NCBI RefSeq assembly: GCF_026210795.1 | Contig: NC_089437.1 | Coordinates: 806,001 to 870,000 of the forward strand | Origin: Rhizophagus irregularis | Taxonomy: Eukaryota > Glomeromycota > Glomeromycetes > Glomerales > Glomeraceae | Direction: 5' to 3' | Length of the DNA stretch: 64,000 nucleotides | Part shown: positions 23,661 to 34,380 of the stretch, piece by piece | Numbering within the stretch: the first letter of the stretch is position 1 | How the letters are laid out: each line of letters starts with the position of its first letter | Program-made: the position numbers and the translations under genes | Notes under the pieces: model-generated | Database searches by the model: none | Told to the model about the DNA's origin: nothing | What the model saw: only the letters and a program-made list of their open reading frames with translations

Positions 23661-24527
23661 TGTTACGCGAATTTTTGCGCATGTGATTTCCGATATTATA
23701 TGGTGATCTGATGAAATTCGGTACATTTGTGTACATGTCGATTTCCGGTGTTATGAGACGATTTACGCCGATATATGATTTGTGTATATCGGTTAACTAT
23801 ATTAAAGATATTGATTTTGTTTGATAGATTTACTTATATATCGTTTTTATAGTTATTTTATTTTATTTAGATAATTTATTTATATTATTTATTTTCTTTA
23901 TTTGTATTGTTTATATATAAGATTTTATTAGAAGTTATTGTAGGGAAATTAGCTCAATAGTAATTAACCGTCTAAAATTATCATTTGTACTTTATTAAAA
24001 ATGGCTTATAATCGTATTGTAATTGTATTGATATATTACGAAATCAATAACCCATCAATAGACATCTATAGATTAGATTTTGCCTTGATGACAGGAAAAA
24101 GAGATGACGGTTAGATAAAATAAGATATAAATACACCTTCCGCCAACTCTTTGATAGAGTAGTTACCATATAGCTATTTTTCTGTAGTTATTTTGTCGTT
24201 AAATATCTTTAAGATATATTTCCTATCCCTTTCTGTCACTTTTTATCACTTTGTTGTAAAGATCCGAATTTACACCTGTTTAATAAAATCGTTATATTTG
24301 GTCAATATTACACGTTGTTTCTAACAGTCATATAACAGTTGTTGTTATAACCATTGCGTATTTTCATTTATCGTATTTATAGTGTTTACCTTGACGATTC
24401 TTAACGAACAATACCGGAAGTACCTTGGATAGGTAGTATTGAGTAAGAATTTTGTTGGTATTCGTGTAGTTATACGATATAAGTCATCCGCCATTCGTCC
24501 CTTAATTACCGTCATTATTCGGTAACA
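23661..24527 (+). repeat. 3' LTR
   Basis: 867 bp beginning TGTTACGCG and ending CGGTAACA. It is followed by the ATTG target duplication and the resumed BTB pseudogene sequence (TAAATCTAAATATTGC). Confidence 0.95.
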
Positions 24528-25093
24528 ATTGTAAATCTAAATATTGCATCATTAATTTCTAGATGGATCGATAATGATATTAAAAGCAAATTTGCTTATG
24601 TAAGAGAATTATATTTACCATATGAATTTAAATTATTATTAAGAGGAAGTCGAGATGGATTTACTCCTAAAAAATTTCATGAATTATGTGACGATAAGCT
24701 TTGTACTGTAACATTTATTAAAATAAAAGAGACGGAAGAAATTATTGGAGGATATAATCCTTTAAAATGGAAGACATCACATAATGACATTGATGATGGT
24801 GAATGAGGCGAAACCAAGGATAGTTTTATATCTTTTTTAAAGAATAAGGATAATATTAGAGAATCAATTTTAAGCCATGTAAATGATGCAAGTTATGCGT
24901 TATACTATCACGATAAATTTGGACCTACATTTGGTGATAATGATTTTGATATGTTTGTGGCAGAAGGTGACGATTCAAATGAATATGACTGTTGTTGGTG
25001 TATGCCGAATTGTTATGAAAAAAAGATAAGAAATCCAGTGGATTTTTCGATAGAAGACTGAAGTATTTCAAATTTTAAAGAGAGATGAACATA

Positions 25094-26001
25094 ATTTATG
25101 ATTTATATTTTAGATTTTTTTTTTATTAAATTTCAAGAAAAAAAAATGAATGTTAATTAATAATTAAATATTTTAAATTTACTAAGTTAAAAACTATTTC
25201 GCATTAATATATTTTACTAATTTTCCTATACTCTTCACTTATTTGGTTTGGTTTATTTAGTATTCATTCATATGATTTACTTGTGCGCATGGTAATACGC
25301 CATAGTAAAAGCGATCTCAGTTAGCCGGTAATATTACCGACCGTACCCAGGTGATTCTGCTATGGCCAAGTGCTATTTAATAAGATCGAACGGGTGTTTA
25401 GGAGTTAGGACGACTTATTTAGGGGTTTAAAATTATTATCCGACTGGATTTGACTGATAGATAGTATCCATCTGTTATCAGTAATATGAAGATTATCCAA
25501 ATAGTGTCTGAATAATATCCAGATTCTTTCGCATCTTTCATATTTTGATGCTTTTTCCAGGCATTTTAGACATACCCGGACATTCTCACTGCAATTTCTG
25601 GATATTTCTTTTTATAGAATGGCATTTAAATTTACAATGTTAATCAGCTTTAAATTATCTAAATCATAATGTAAAAATTGGAATTTACTACTAAATTGTT
25701 ATTCAATTTTATTTTTAAACATTAGTTGACTTCTGAGTCCAGAACAAAAAAGATATAACCAAAATTTGCGCAAATGGACAGGGAAACACCGTGACTATAA
25801 AATTTTCAAATTTTCATAATTTATCTCCGGACTATGAATCTTTAATTCGATGCAATTATTTTTCAGCACAACACATGAATGATTAATGGTTGAACACACA
25901 CGAAAATTTGTATATTTGCCATATTATTAGATTAATTCACTCATATTTATATTATTGACACATTCTTCCACCTCCTTCACAATATTATCAATATGTAAAA
26001 A
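25094..26001. other. Intergenic, duplicated BTB 3' flank then unique DNA
   Basis: The first 300 bases include a segment (GCCATAGTAAAAGCGATC, about 25300) related to the 3' flank of the gene at 30212. No gene is seen in the rest. Confidence 0.5.
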
Positions 26002-26250
26002 TATAGCAGATTTTGGACGTTCATATTAAAAAGAATTTAGTTATATCGAAGCGTGTGGCGTAATACTTTATATCTACCTAAATTCATTGAAATTCATTCA
26101 TATGTGGTATAAAGTTTTAAAAGCTTAATTTATTGTGAAACAACAATAATATATCAATTGATTTTAATTTCAACGAAAGTGAATAAAATGAAGATTCTGA
26201 TTTGCAAAGTTGCCAAAAACCCAAAATTATGACATAATTTCTGATGGATA
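26002..26250 (+). pseudogene. TKL-type kinase C-lobe relic
   Basis: Reads ADFGRS (a DFG magnesium-binding motif), then GVILY in place of the usual activation-loop GVIPYMDP. Near 26190 a tail similar to the C-terminal tail of the kinase pseudogene at 56481-57736 follows (ACGAAAGTGAATAAAATGAA and similar). Most of the C-lobe is missing and stops intervene. The two relics share wording closely and derive from one family. Confidence 0.6.
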
Positions 26251-26530
26251 CAAAGTAAATATTAGATAATTTTATATTATATCAGCAGGGTTTCTTTCAT
26301 TATCTGTTGTATTACGAATGCAATTTTTTTGTTACTTTTACTCATCTTTTATTTATCATAAGAAAATAATTTAAATAAAACACTTAAAATTATTTCTAAA
26401 CACATTATAGGGTCCTTAACTGTCAGTTTCATCATATTTATTTTGAAGTAAAAGATATATACAATTTTATTAAGATAACTTTATTAAACAAAGCAATGAT
26501 ATTTTAAACTTTGATTTAACATAAGGATGA

Positions 26531-28070
26531 TTAATCATTTTTTGTTATAATTTGAAATACTTCATAATCTTCTATTGAAAAGTTATCATCCGTATCCCTT
26601 ATCCTTTTTTCATAGCTTAGTTGTGTACAACTACAATGATCATATTCTTTATCATCCTCACATACAAATATATCAATATCATCGTCACCAAATGTAGGTC
26701 CAAATCTATTATGATAAAATAACGCATGACTTGCATCAATTACACGGCTTAAAATTGATTCTTTAAAATTATCCTCATTTTTAAAAGAAAATATAAAACT
26801 ATCTTTAGTTTCGCCCCATTTATCTTCATCTGATGTATCCCATTTCAAAGGGTTATATCCTCCAATAATTTCTTCGGTTTCCTTTATTTTAATGAATGTT
26901 ACAGTACTAAGAATATTATCACATGTTTCATGAAATTTTTCAGGAGTAAATCCATCTCGGCTTCCTCTTAATAATAATTTAAATTTATATGGTAAATATA
27001 ATTCTCTTGTATAAGCAAATTTACTTTCAATGTCTATTTTATCGATCCATCTTGAAATCAAAGATGCAATATTTATATTAACGATTTTTGAATCAATAAT
27101 TCCATTAATGTTTCTATATCTAGGAAGTGAAATATTATCATTCGGTACACTATTAGAATCTAAATAAGACTTCAATAACTCTTCATAAAGTTGATTCCTT
27201 AAAAGTTTTTTATAAGGTCGAACCTTGTGAAAGAAATCTTCAGATGAAAGGCTAAAAAATCTTATTAAAGGTAAACAATGTTGCAAAGTATTTTCCATCA
27301 TTTTGAAATCATCATCTGACCAAGTTGTAGGATCCGGAAGAAGTGTAGGATTTTTTACAAGACTCCATTTTAATACTTGTTCCCAAATTTCAATTTCTTT
27401 CATTTGTAAATCATCTCTTTTAATGAGTGAAATCAAAGTTTTTTCAGAAAGTGAAGTAAAATCAAATGACTCGAATATTTTTTGAGGAGATTTAGCCATA
27501 CAGTTTGTACAGAAATTTTGAAGTTCTAATAAAGAATTAGATTGAAAACTCGTTTGATAAACAAGTCCAAAATGTTGTTCCATCCATTCGTAATCATTGT
27601 TAATTAAGTATTCCTGTAAATAATCAACTATTTCTTGAAGATAAAGTTGATCAGCAGCGACTAATACTCTTAAAATCTCTAAAGGTTCTTTCTCATTTAA
27701 CGTAATTATACCACCATAAATATATCTATACAGTATAATAAAAAGATTAGTACATATTAAATATAAATGTTTTAATTTTTACAAATTATTAGTAAATTAT
27801 AACTTACTTCAAAATAATTTGAAAAATTTCTGGTGAAATATTTGGAAACTTAATATGAACCAAGGTACCATCGTTATTCTTTTTGTTCTTTTTGTTAGAA
27901 GCCAAAGTTCGTCGTAAAAATGGAGAGCGATAACATAGGACAATCATATGTGCACGAAATATTTTTACGTTCGGATCCTCACCAACTTCAATAGTAATAT
28001 CATAATACTCATTATCTTCTAAAACTTCAATGTAATTTTGACTTAATTTTGAAAAAAATTGTTTGGACAT
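26531..28070 (-). CDS. BTB-BACK-TLDc domain protein 3
   Basis: Two exons on the minus strand, 28070-27808 and 27725-26531, with a GTAAGT donor and a TATAG acceptor; 485 residues. Domains are as in the other copies: BTB (ITIEVGEDPNVKIFRAH), BACK (IEIWEQVLKWSLVKN) and TLDc (LLLRGSRDGFTPEKFHETCD, EIIGGYNP). Exon 1 carries a short Lys/Asn insertion (SNKKNKKNND) from a 9-bp repeat expansion. It is transcribed divergently from the gene at 30212 and closest in sequence to the gene ending at 41939. The role is inferred as a Cullin-3-type adaptor with a TLDc domain; the target is unknown. Confidence 0.9.
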
Positions 28071-28205
28071 TTTTATTCATAAGTTTGCGAAATACGAAGG
28101 TAAAGTGGAGAAAAAAAAGAAAAAAAGAAAATGCTTGTTACGAATGTGAATGTTATACAAATAAAAGCTGTCCATTTTAAGTACTTATGCTACCCATATT
28201 AATAC

Positions 28206-28226
28206 TGATCAACGGATGATTACATA
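28206..28226 (-). promoter_or_regulatory. Conserved upstream motif of BTB-TLDc genes
   Basis: Reverse complement of TGATCAACGGATGATTACAT plus A, 136 nt upstream of the ATG at 28070. It matches 9381-9401 at 20 of 21 bases. Confidence 0.5.
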
Positions 28227-28984
28227 AAAATAAAAAAAGTTACATGTATTTGCTAATATTCGAGCTTAAAAATAAAAAAAATACAATATCTCTTCAATTT
28301 TAAATTCGCAAGGGAATTAATTAATTTCAACACTTTATTATTGTCATTTTTTTACGCAGAAATCGATTTTATCAATTGATCTTAATAATTTTAATTTTAA
28401 TACTTTACAAAGCTATTATTATTTCACAAAAATTTTAATATGAACTAAAATTTAAAATTTCTTGTCATACAAACAAATAAAATGCAACTTATCAGTTATT
28501 GTATTTTGATTATAAAAATTACTATAATGTCTGCAACAATTTTGCGGATGCTAATAAAGATTCATAAATTACAAATATATTACATATTGTGATTCGTTCA
28601 TACATTTCTTATTGAAAGTAAAATGGAAATATAGATAATGTGTGAGATGTTATATCTACCTAGATTCATATTTAATTATACGATTTAATTCTAATTTCGG
28701 CATAGCAAAATTGGTTTTATAAATCCGAAAACAAAGAAAAAATGATCAAAGAAATATTATTATAATTCGGTTTTCGTCGATTAAATAATTTCTAGATTTA
28801 TGCTTATTTGACGGTATTAATATATTAATGTTTAAAAATTTGTCTGACGTTTGTATAAATAATATGCCATATAATTAAACCCGTGACAATCGTGACATGC
28901 CTCCGCCTGATCTATTTATGGTCAAAAACTATTCTAATCCAATTTCGGTTAATGAAATTTTACCTTGATTATTTTGATTATTAA
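28227..28984. other. Intergenic, no gene supported
   Basis: AT-rich. A short stretch near 28640 (GATGTTATATCTACCTAG) faintly resembles the kinase relic at 26002 but is too short to call. Confidence 0.4.
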
Positions 28985-29480
28985 TTTTTTTTGTCAGATT
29001 TTTTTTTTTCACTTTTTTTGATTCAAACCGAAAATTTTGTTTTTCCTAAACTGAAAAATTTTTTTTTTATTAAATTAAATAATCCTATTGTTTTGGTCTT
29101 TTGACCGTTTTTTTTTGTATTATTTTTTTTTTCGATCTTTTTTTTTTTAGACCGTAATTTTTTTTAAAAAAAAATTTTTTTTTTGGATATTTTTTTGTTT
29201 TTTTTCGGATTCCTTTTTTGAAAATTTCTTTTTTTTTAAACTTTATTGTTTTCTTTCCCCCAAATTTTTTAATTTTTTTAATTTTTAATTTTTTCTTTCT
29301 TTTCCTTTTCGCTTTCTTTTTTAACCCGATTTTTCTCTTTATCCCTCTTCCAAAATTTTTTTTTCAGTTTTTTTCAAATTCTTTAAACCTTTTTTCTTTT
29401 TAAAAACAAATTTTCAGGTTTTCCGACTCACTCTTTCCTTTTTCGGGTTTGTTTTTTCTAAAACTAAAAATTATTTTTTT
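28985..29480. repeat. T-rich low-complexity tract with strand asymmetry
   Basis: About 500 bp dominated by T on the plus strand, with C and G scattered and A scarce except in small runs. The encoded Phe-rich frame (29218-29403) is a product of composition, not a gene. Confidence 0.8.
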
Positions 29481-30211
29481 CCATATATTTTTTTTTAAAT
29501 TATCGTCATATAAATATATTATTGTTTATTTTGTTTTTTACTTGAATCTAGATCAGTGATCATGGTGTTACACCGTTACGGTCAGTGCCTTTTTTTCCGA
29601 TTCTTATTAATAATAATTATTTTTCCTAATTACCGTATTTTTTTGCTAAAATTATTTGTTCTTTCAAGTAATATAATAAAAATAAATGATTTTTTTATTT
29701 GAATAAACGTTTCGCATGATTTTTTAGTTATCATATATTTTTTTATTTAGTAAAAATAAAATTGGTTAAATTGAAAATTACATAGATAATTTTTTTAAAT
29801 GATTAGTATAATACTTATTTTAATATTGTTCATTTCTAATATTTCTAATAAAAAATTATTTTTATCATTTTATTATATAAACCAATATTTTTTTAAAAAA
29901 ACACAATGACTATCCATTTAATCAATAAAATAATCAACAGATTTTTTATTTATATCTCTACTTATTTATATAATATTTTTTATGCACATAATTTATTATT
30001 TTATTTATTAAAAAACATTAATCACGGTGCGAAGCAACGGTGACTACTTTTTTACGCCAATTATGATGGGAGGACAGTGTATTATATGGTAAGTTAATTT
30101 GCAAAATATGGAAATAAGTTGGTCAGCTGATCATCATTCAATCATAAATTCACAGATTTTTTTCATTTTTTTAAAAAAAAAATTTTTACTCTCTTACTTT
30201 TACAATTTCTA
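29481..30211. other. Intergenic upstream of BTB gene 4
   Basis: AT-rich. Near 30025 it contains GGTGCGAAGCAACGGTG, related to the hairpin motif at 34156. I see no gene. Confidence 0.5.
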
Positions 30212-31743
30212 ATGTCTAAACAATTTTTTCCGAGTCTAAGTCAAAATTATATAGAAATTTTGGAAGATGATGAATATTATGATACTACTATTGAAGTTGG
30301 TGAGGATCCGAACGTAAAAATATTTCGTGCACATATGATTATCCTGTATTACCGTTCTCCATTTTTACGACGAACTTTATCTTCCAACAAAAAAAATGAT
30401 AATGATGCCTTGGCTCACATAAAATTGTCAAATATCTCACCAGAAATCTTTCAAATTATTTTGAAGTAAGTTATATATTAAATTTATATCATATTCTTAA
30501 ATATTTTGTATTTATATAAATTTTATTATCATTTAGATATATTTATGGTGGTGTCATTTCATTAAATGATCAAGAACCTTCAGATATTTTAAAAATTCTG
30601 ATTGCTGCTGTTCAACTACTTCTTCAAGAACTAATTGATTATTTACAAAAATACTTGATCGAAAATAAATCTGGGTGGTTAGAAAAACATTTTGAATTTA
30701 TTCACCGAACAAGTTTTCAATCTAACTCTTTATTAGAACTTCAACAATATTGTACAAATTTTATGGCTAAATCACCTGAAAAAATTTTTGAATCACTTGA
30801 TTTTACATCTCTTCCTGAAAAATCTTTGGTTTCGCTCATTAAAAGAGATGATTTACAAATGAGAGAAGTTGAAATTTGGGAACATGTATTAAAATGGGTT
30901 CTTGAAAAAAATCCTACACTTCTTCCGGATCCCACAACATGGTCAGATAATGATTTCAATATGATAGAAAATACTTTGCAACATTTTCTACCTTTAATTA
31001 GGTTTTTCAGTTTATCCTCTGATGAATTTATACAAAAAGTTCATCCATATAAAAAACTCTTAAAACATCAACTATATGAGGAATTGTTGAATTCACACTT
31101 AAATTCTAATAGTGAACCAAATGATAATATTTTACTTCCTAGATATAGAAATATTGATGGAATTATTGATTCAAAAATCGTTAATTTAAATATTGCATCT
31201 ATGATTTCGAGATGGATTGATAATGATATTAAAAGCAAATTTGCTTATGTAAGAGAATTATATTTACCATATGAATTTAAATTATTATTGAGAGGAAGTC
31301 GAGATGGATTTACTCCTAAAAAGTTTCATGAATTATGTGATGATAAACTTTGTACTGTAACATTTATTAAAATAAAAGAGACCGAAGAAATTATTGGAGG
31401 ATATAATCCTTTAAAATGGAAGACATCACATGATGATTATGGTGAATGGGGCGAAACCAAGGATAGTTTTATATTTTCTTTTAAAAATAAGGATAATTTT
31501 AAAGAATCAATTTTAAGCCGTGTAAATGATGCAAGCTATGCGTTATTTTATCATAATAGATTTGGTCCTACATTTGGTGAAAGTGATATTGATATACGTG
31601 TGCTACCAGAAAATAATTCAAAAGAATATGATTATTGTTTGTGCCAACAAGAAAGTTATGAAAAAGAAATAATAGATACGGAAGGTGTCTTTTCAATTGA
31701 AGATTATGAAGTATTTCAAATTTTAAAGAGAAGTGACGATTAG
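30212..31743 (+). CDS. BTB-BACK-TLDc domain protein 4
   Basis: Two exons, 30212-30465 and 30537-31743 (GTAAGT donor, CATTTAG acceptor), 486 residues. BTB, BACK and TLDc are in the usual order and positions (LLLRGSRDGFTPKKFHELCD, EIIGGYNPLKW). In the otherwise fixed AADQL segment at the end of BTB it reads AAVQL. It is the closest intact relative of the pseudogene at 15158, and their 3' flanks are related too. It starts at MSKQFFPSL, conserved in the family. Confidence 0.9.
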
Positions 31744-33030
31744 TTTATGATTTATGTTTTAAATCGAATAATAAAATATTTTAAATTTACTAAGCTAAAA
31801 ACTATTTTTGCATTAATATATTTTAACAACCAATAAACTAAATTTCTATACCCTCCATTTTTTTATTGGCTTATTATAAAGTTTTAATTTATGTGATTTA
31901 CTTGGGTGCATTAGTATGCCCTAGCAAAAGCGACCTGTATAGTACCGATCACCAGACCCAAACTCTTATATTGGTATGGTGATGTGATCGGTGGATTGTT
32001 GGGTTGGTGTCCGACGAACGATCTTTTGTTTTTAGATCAGATCACATGATCAAAAATGTGATGGTACGTATCATTGCAGAGGGTAATTGTCAGTGATCAT
32101 TTATACCTAACCTATACATTGCAATATAATAATATTTTATAAAATAGGTTTCTTTCGGGAAAATATACGAAAGAAACACTTTCCGATCATCCAAAATCAG
32201 GATGTCGCGATTAAATAGTTGCGGATACTGCGAAAAATGAAAAAATCGGGAAATTTTAGAAATTATCTCCATTTCAAAGGAAATTAATAGAACTCCTGCT
32301 CAGACAATCAAGTAATTATTTATAATTCAATATAGTAATTTTTTTTATTAAATTGACATGAAACCTTTTTTTTATTTGAGGTTGCCATTAAACAAAATTG
32401 GAGTTACCTCTCCTATAATCGGTACCTAGAACTGTACTTGATTGTAGACTGTCGATATTATGGTTGTCAGGATTGTTGGGGGGTCCCTGGTACTGTACAC
32501 TTGGTACTACATTTTTTTTTCGTTTTTTTTTAATCATTGACTTTCGTGTTTAACGAATTATTTCGAATTGAGTGAAAAAATTAGCAAATGAACATGACGC
32601 AATTGATACATACTTTAGTTGTCAGAAAAATAAAAAAAATATTTAATTTTATTTTTATTTTTTTATATCGTTATTAGTATATAAGTATTAAACATTTTAC
32701 GCTCTTTACGCATAAACTAAGTTTCGATAATGGGGATTAATTAACTATATCGTACATGATTTGGTTTTTATCTAATTCTAATCGCTAATTTCTTGAATTG
32801 TAAAATACAAAAGTACATAACTAATTATGTAAATGAAAAAAAAAGTATGAAATAAATTGACAAAATAAAAATCAATTATTAAATGTATCATAACTGATTT
32901 AGTTTGAACAAACAAGTATAAAATAAATTGGAAAATAAAAAAAGTAATTTTGTAAATTACATTATGATATATGGATTATTATTCTAATGCATCGAAAAAT
33001 GTAAAAAAATTTAACCAGTGATGGGAACAT
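31744..33030. other. Intergenic, no gene supported
   Basis: 3' flank related to that of the BTB pseudogene to about 31970, then AT-rich DNA. Short frames such as 32090-32272 on the minus strand have no recognisable content. Confidence 0.5.
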
Positions 33031-33189
33031 TTAAACAGTAGGTTGCGATTTGGTATTGGCAACAGCGGTAGGTTCTTCTTCACCGAAGGTCTTGCAGCAG
33101 AACCCACCAGGATTAGGATACGCTTCGCTATTAGGTAAGGCGACAAGCGTAATCAACAAAATTACGAATGAAAAAATAAATCGGTTCAT
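33031..33189 (-). CDS. Small secreted protein, 52 residues
   Basis: A compact ORF with clearly higher GC than its surroundings. The first 23 residues form a textbook signal peptide: MNRF, then a hydrophobic core IFSFVILLITLVALP, then NSEA with a likely cleavage before YPNPGG. The mature part would be about 29 residues with a CC pair (FCCKTF) and an acidic patch (EEE). There is no other domain. A TATAAAAAG lies about 130 nt upstream. Small secreted proteins starting MNR with such a signal are, in my recollection, common in Rhizophagus and include candidate effectors. Secretion is a strong inference; function is unknown. It is too short for most gene callers. Confidence 0.72.
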   Translation of the reverse strand: MNRFIFSFVILLITLVALPNSEAYPNPGGFCCKTFGEEEPTAVANTKSQPTV

Positions 33190-33316
33190 AATTGTTTTAT
33201 GAAGATAATTTGTATTAGAAAATTATTTGTGAGTGATTATTTAGTAATTTTAATTTTTATAAATTTTTATTTTTTTTTGTGAATTGAATGATTTGTCTTT
33301 TCATAACAACCACCAT

Positions 33317-33325
33317 CTTTTTATA
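33317..33325 (-). promoter_or_regulatory. TATA-like box of the small secreted protein gene
   Basis: TATAAAAAG on the minus strand, about 130 nt before the ATG at 33189. AT-rich context makes chance matches possible. Confidence 0.35.
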
Positions 33326-33387
33326 ATAAAAAAAACTGCACGATTTTATTAACCACTTTGCAAATCAATTTTTAAAATTTTTTTTTA

Positions 33388-33575
33388 GACCGGATCCGTT
33401 AATCTGGAATTCTGGATATCTGATTTCAGTAATTCGTCAATCCGGATAAACGGATAATTATCCGGATTATCCGGAAATTTATTTGACGATCTTGTACAAT
33501 AATTCTGGCCGGCACTATAAATATGGCCCAAATTATTCTAAACGCAGATATATATCCGGATAAATGTATATCCGG
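33388..33575. repeat. ATCCGGAT palindromic repeats
   Basis: The palindrome ATCCGGAT and variants (ATCCGGATAA, TTATCCGGATTATCCGGA) recur at least six times in 190 bp of otherwise AT-rich DNA. This resembles the subterminal repeats of foldback or hAT-type MITEs. The ends were not defined. Confidence 0.55.
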
Positions 33576-34155
33576 ATTGAACTTTTTTGGTTAAAATCGT
33601 GTTGGGAAAAGGGTGTGATTACGATGTTCATTAAGGCGAGTACTATGAAATGATCATAGTAAAAATTATTTGTCACTTGTAACACATTTCACGCCTACTT
33701 TTATGAATTTTCGCGCCCCTGCATTGGGTATATATTGCGGTTATTGATCGTCACGAGCATGACGAATTACAATGTACTGACCTACATTTAAAATACAGTA
33801 TAACGAGAATGCTGACTTTATGTAGTTTGTTTTTTCGTTTTTTTTTAATTTTATTTGGAGGTTATAAAAAAAAGGAGTATTATAATCCAAATTGGTTAGA
33901 TTAGGGTTAAATTAATAATTATTAATTTGTTTTTGATGTATTTTTTAAAGGAAATAATAATTTTACGCAGGAGCCCTTTAATTTGCCGATCATTTATGAT
34001 CACGTGGTTTCATAAATTTCGTTTCTTTTTTTATGTACTTATTATAGAACCTTTAAAGCACACGTTTTATGCGTATTTTTACCTGCTCTACAACTTTACT
34101 TATAAGACTGAAAAGGATTTAGAATACTAATTTTGACTTTAAAATTTATATGCAG

Positions 34156-34171
34156 GTGCGTAGCAACGCAC
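34156..34171. repeat. Hairpin motif GTGCG-TAGCAA-CGCAC
   Basis: A perfect 5-bp stem with a 6-nt loop. Related sequences occur near 30025, 34528 and (inverted) 34863. The latter two are followed or preceded by AAAAC(G/A)GC(G/A)AT, so a dispersed small element is likely. Confidence 0.5.
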
Positions 34172-34279
34172 TCTCCTATATTATGTTATATGTAAACTCT
34201 TTTTTTCATTTGAATATACGTCCTACTACACTATTTTAAAAACGGCGATAATTATATAAATTTCTGTATTTCATTTAAA

Positions 34280-34380
34280 AAAAAAAAGATTACCGGTAAT
34301 CATATTGGTAAATGGTAATCATCCAATTAATCACCTGGTAATCATGGTAATTATATAGTAATCTGGTAATCTTTTTTTTT
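34280..34380. repeat. About 100-bp foldback element of TGGTAATC units
   Basis: The ends are AAAAAAAGATTACCGG and, inverted, AAAAAAAGATTACCAG. Inside, GGTAATCA recurs five or more times. A GGTAATCATAGGTAATCA fragment near 34771 may be a related piece. Confidence 0.6.

Larger units (their letters stand above)
16521..24527 (+). mobile_element. Ty3/gypsy LTR retrotransposon, 8,007 bp
   Basis: Complete structure: 867-bp LTRs at both ends, primer-binding site, gag, pol in the order protease, reverse transcriptase, RNase H, integrase (Ty3/gypsy order), polypurine tract, and a 4-bp target duplication ATTG (16517-16520 and 24528-24531). LTR ends are TGTTAC and GTAACA; the first G is changed to A in the 5' copy. 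It interrupts exon 2 of the BTB pseudogene. Coding is broken in pol (separate entry). No chromodomain is visible after the integrase. Confidence 0.95.
15158..25093 (+). pseudogene. BTB-BACK-TLDc pseudogene split by two transposons
   Basis: Gene pieces lie at 15158-15342, 15769-15819 (end of exon 1), 15891-16520 (exon 2 first part) and 24528-25093 (exon 2 second part). Exon 1 carries a small deletion after YYRSS that shifts the frame, then the hAT MITE. The exon 1 donor (GTAAGT) and exon 2 acceptor survive. Exon 2 has further frameshifts, including around 16050 and 16160, an in-frame TAA near 16408, then the LTR retrotransposon. The remaining TLDc part has an internal TGA (GGTGAATGAGGCG, about 24804). 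It is most similar to the intact gene at 30212; their 3' flanks (about 25265-25370 and 31895-31965) are also related, so the two are duplicates. Confidence 0.9.

Noticed and set aside
29218-29403. Phe-rich 61-residue ORF
   Set aside because: Low-complexity translation of a T-rich tract.
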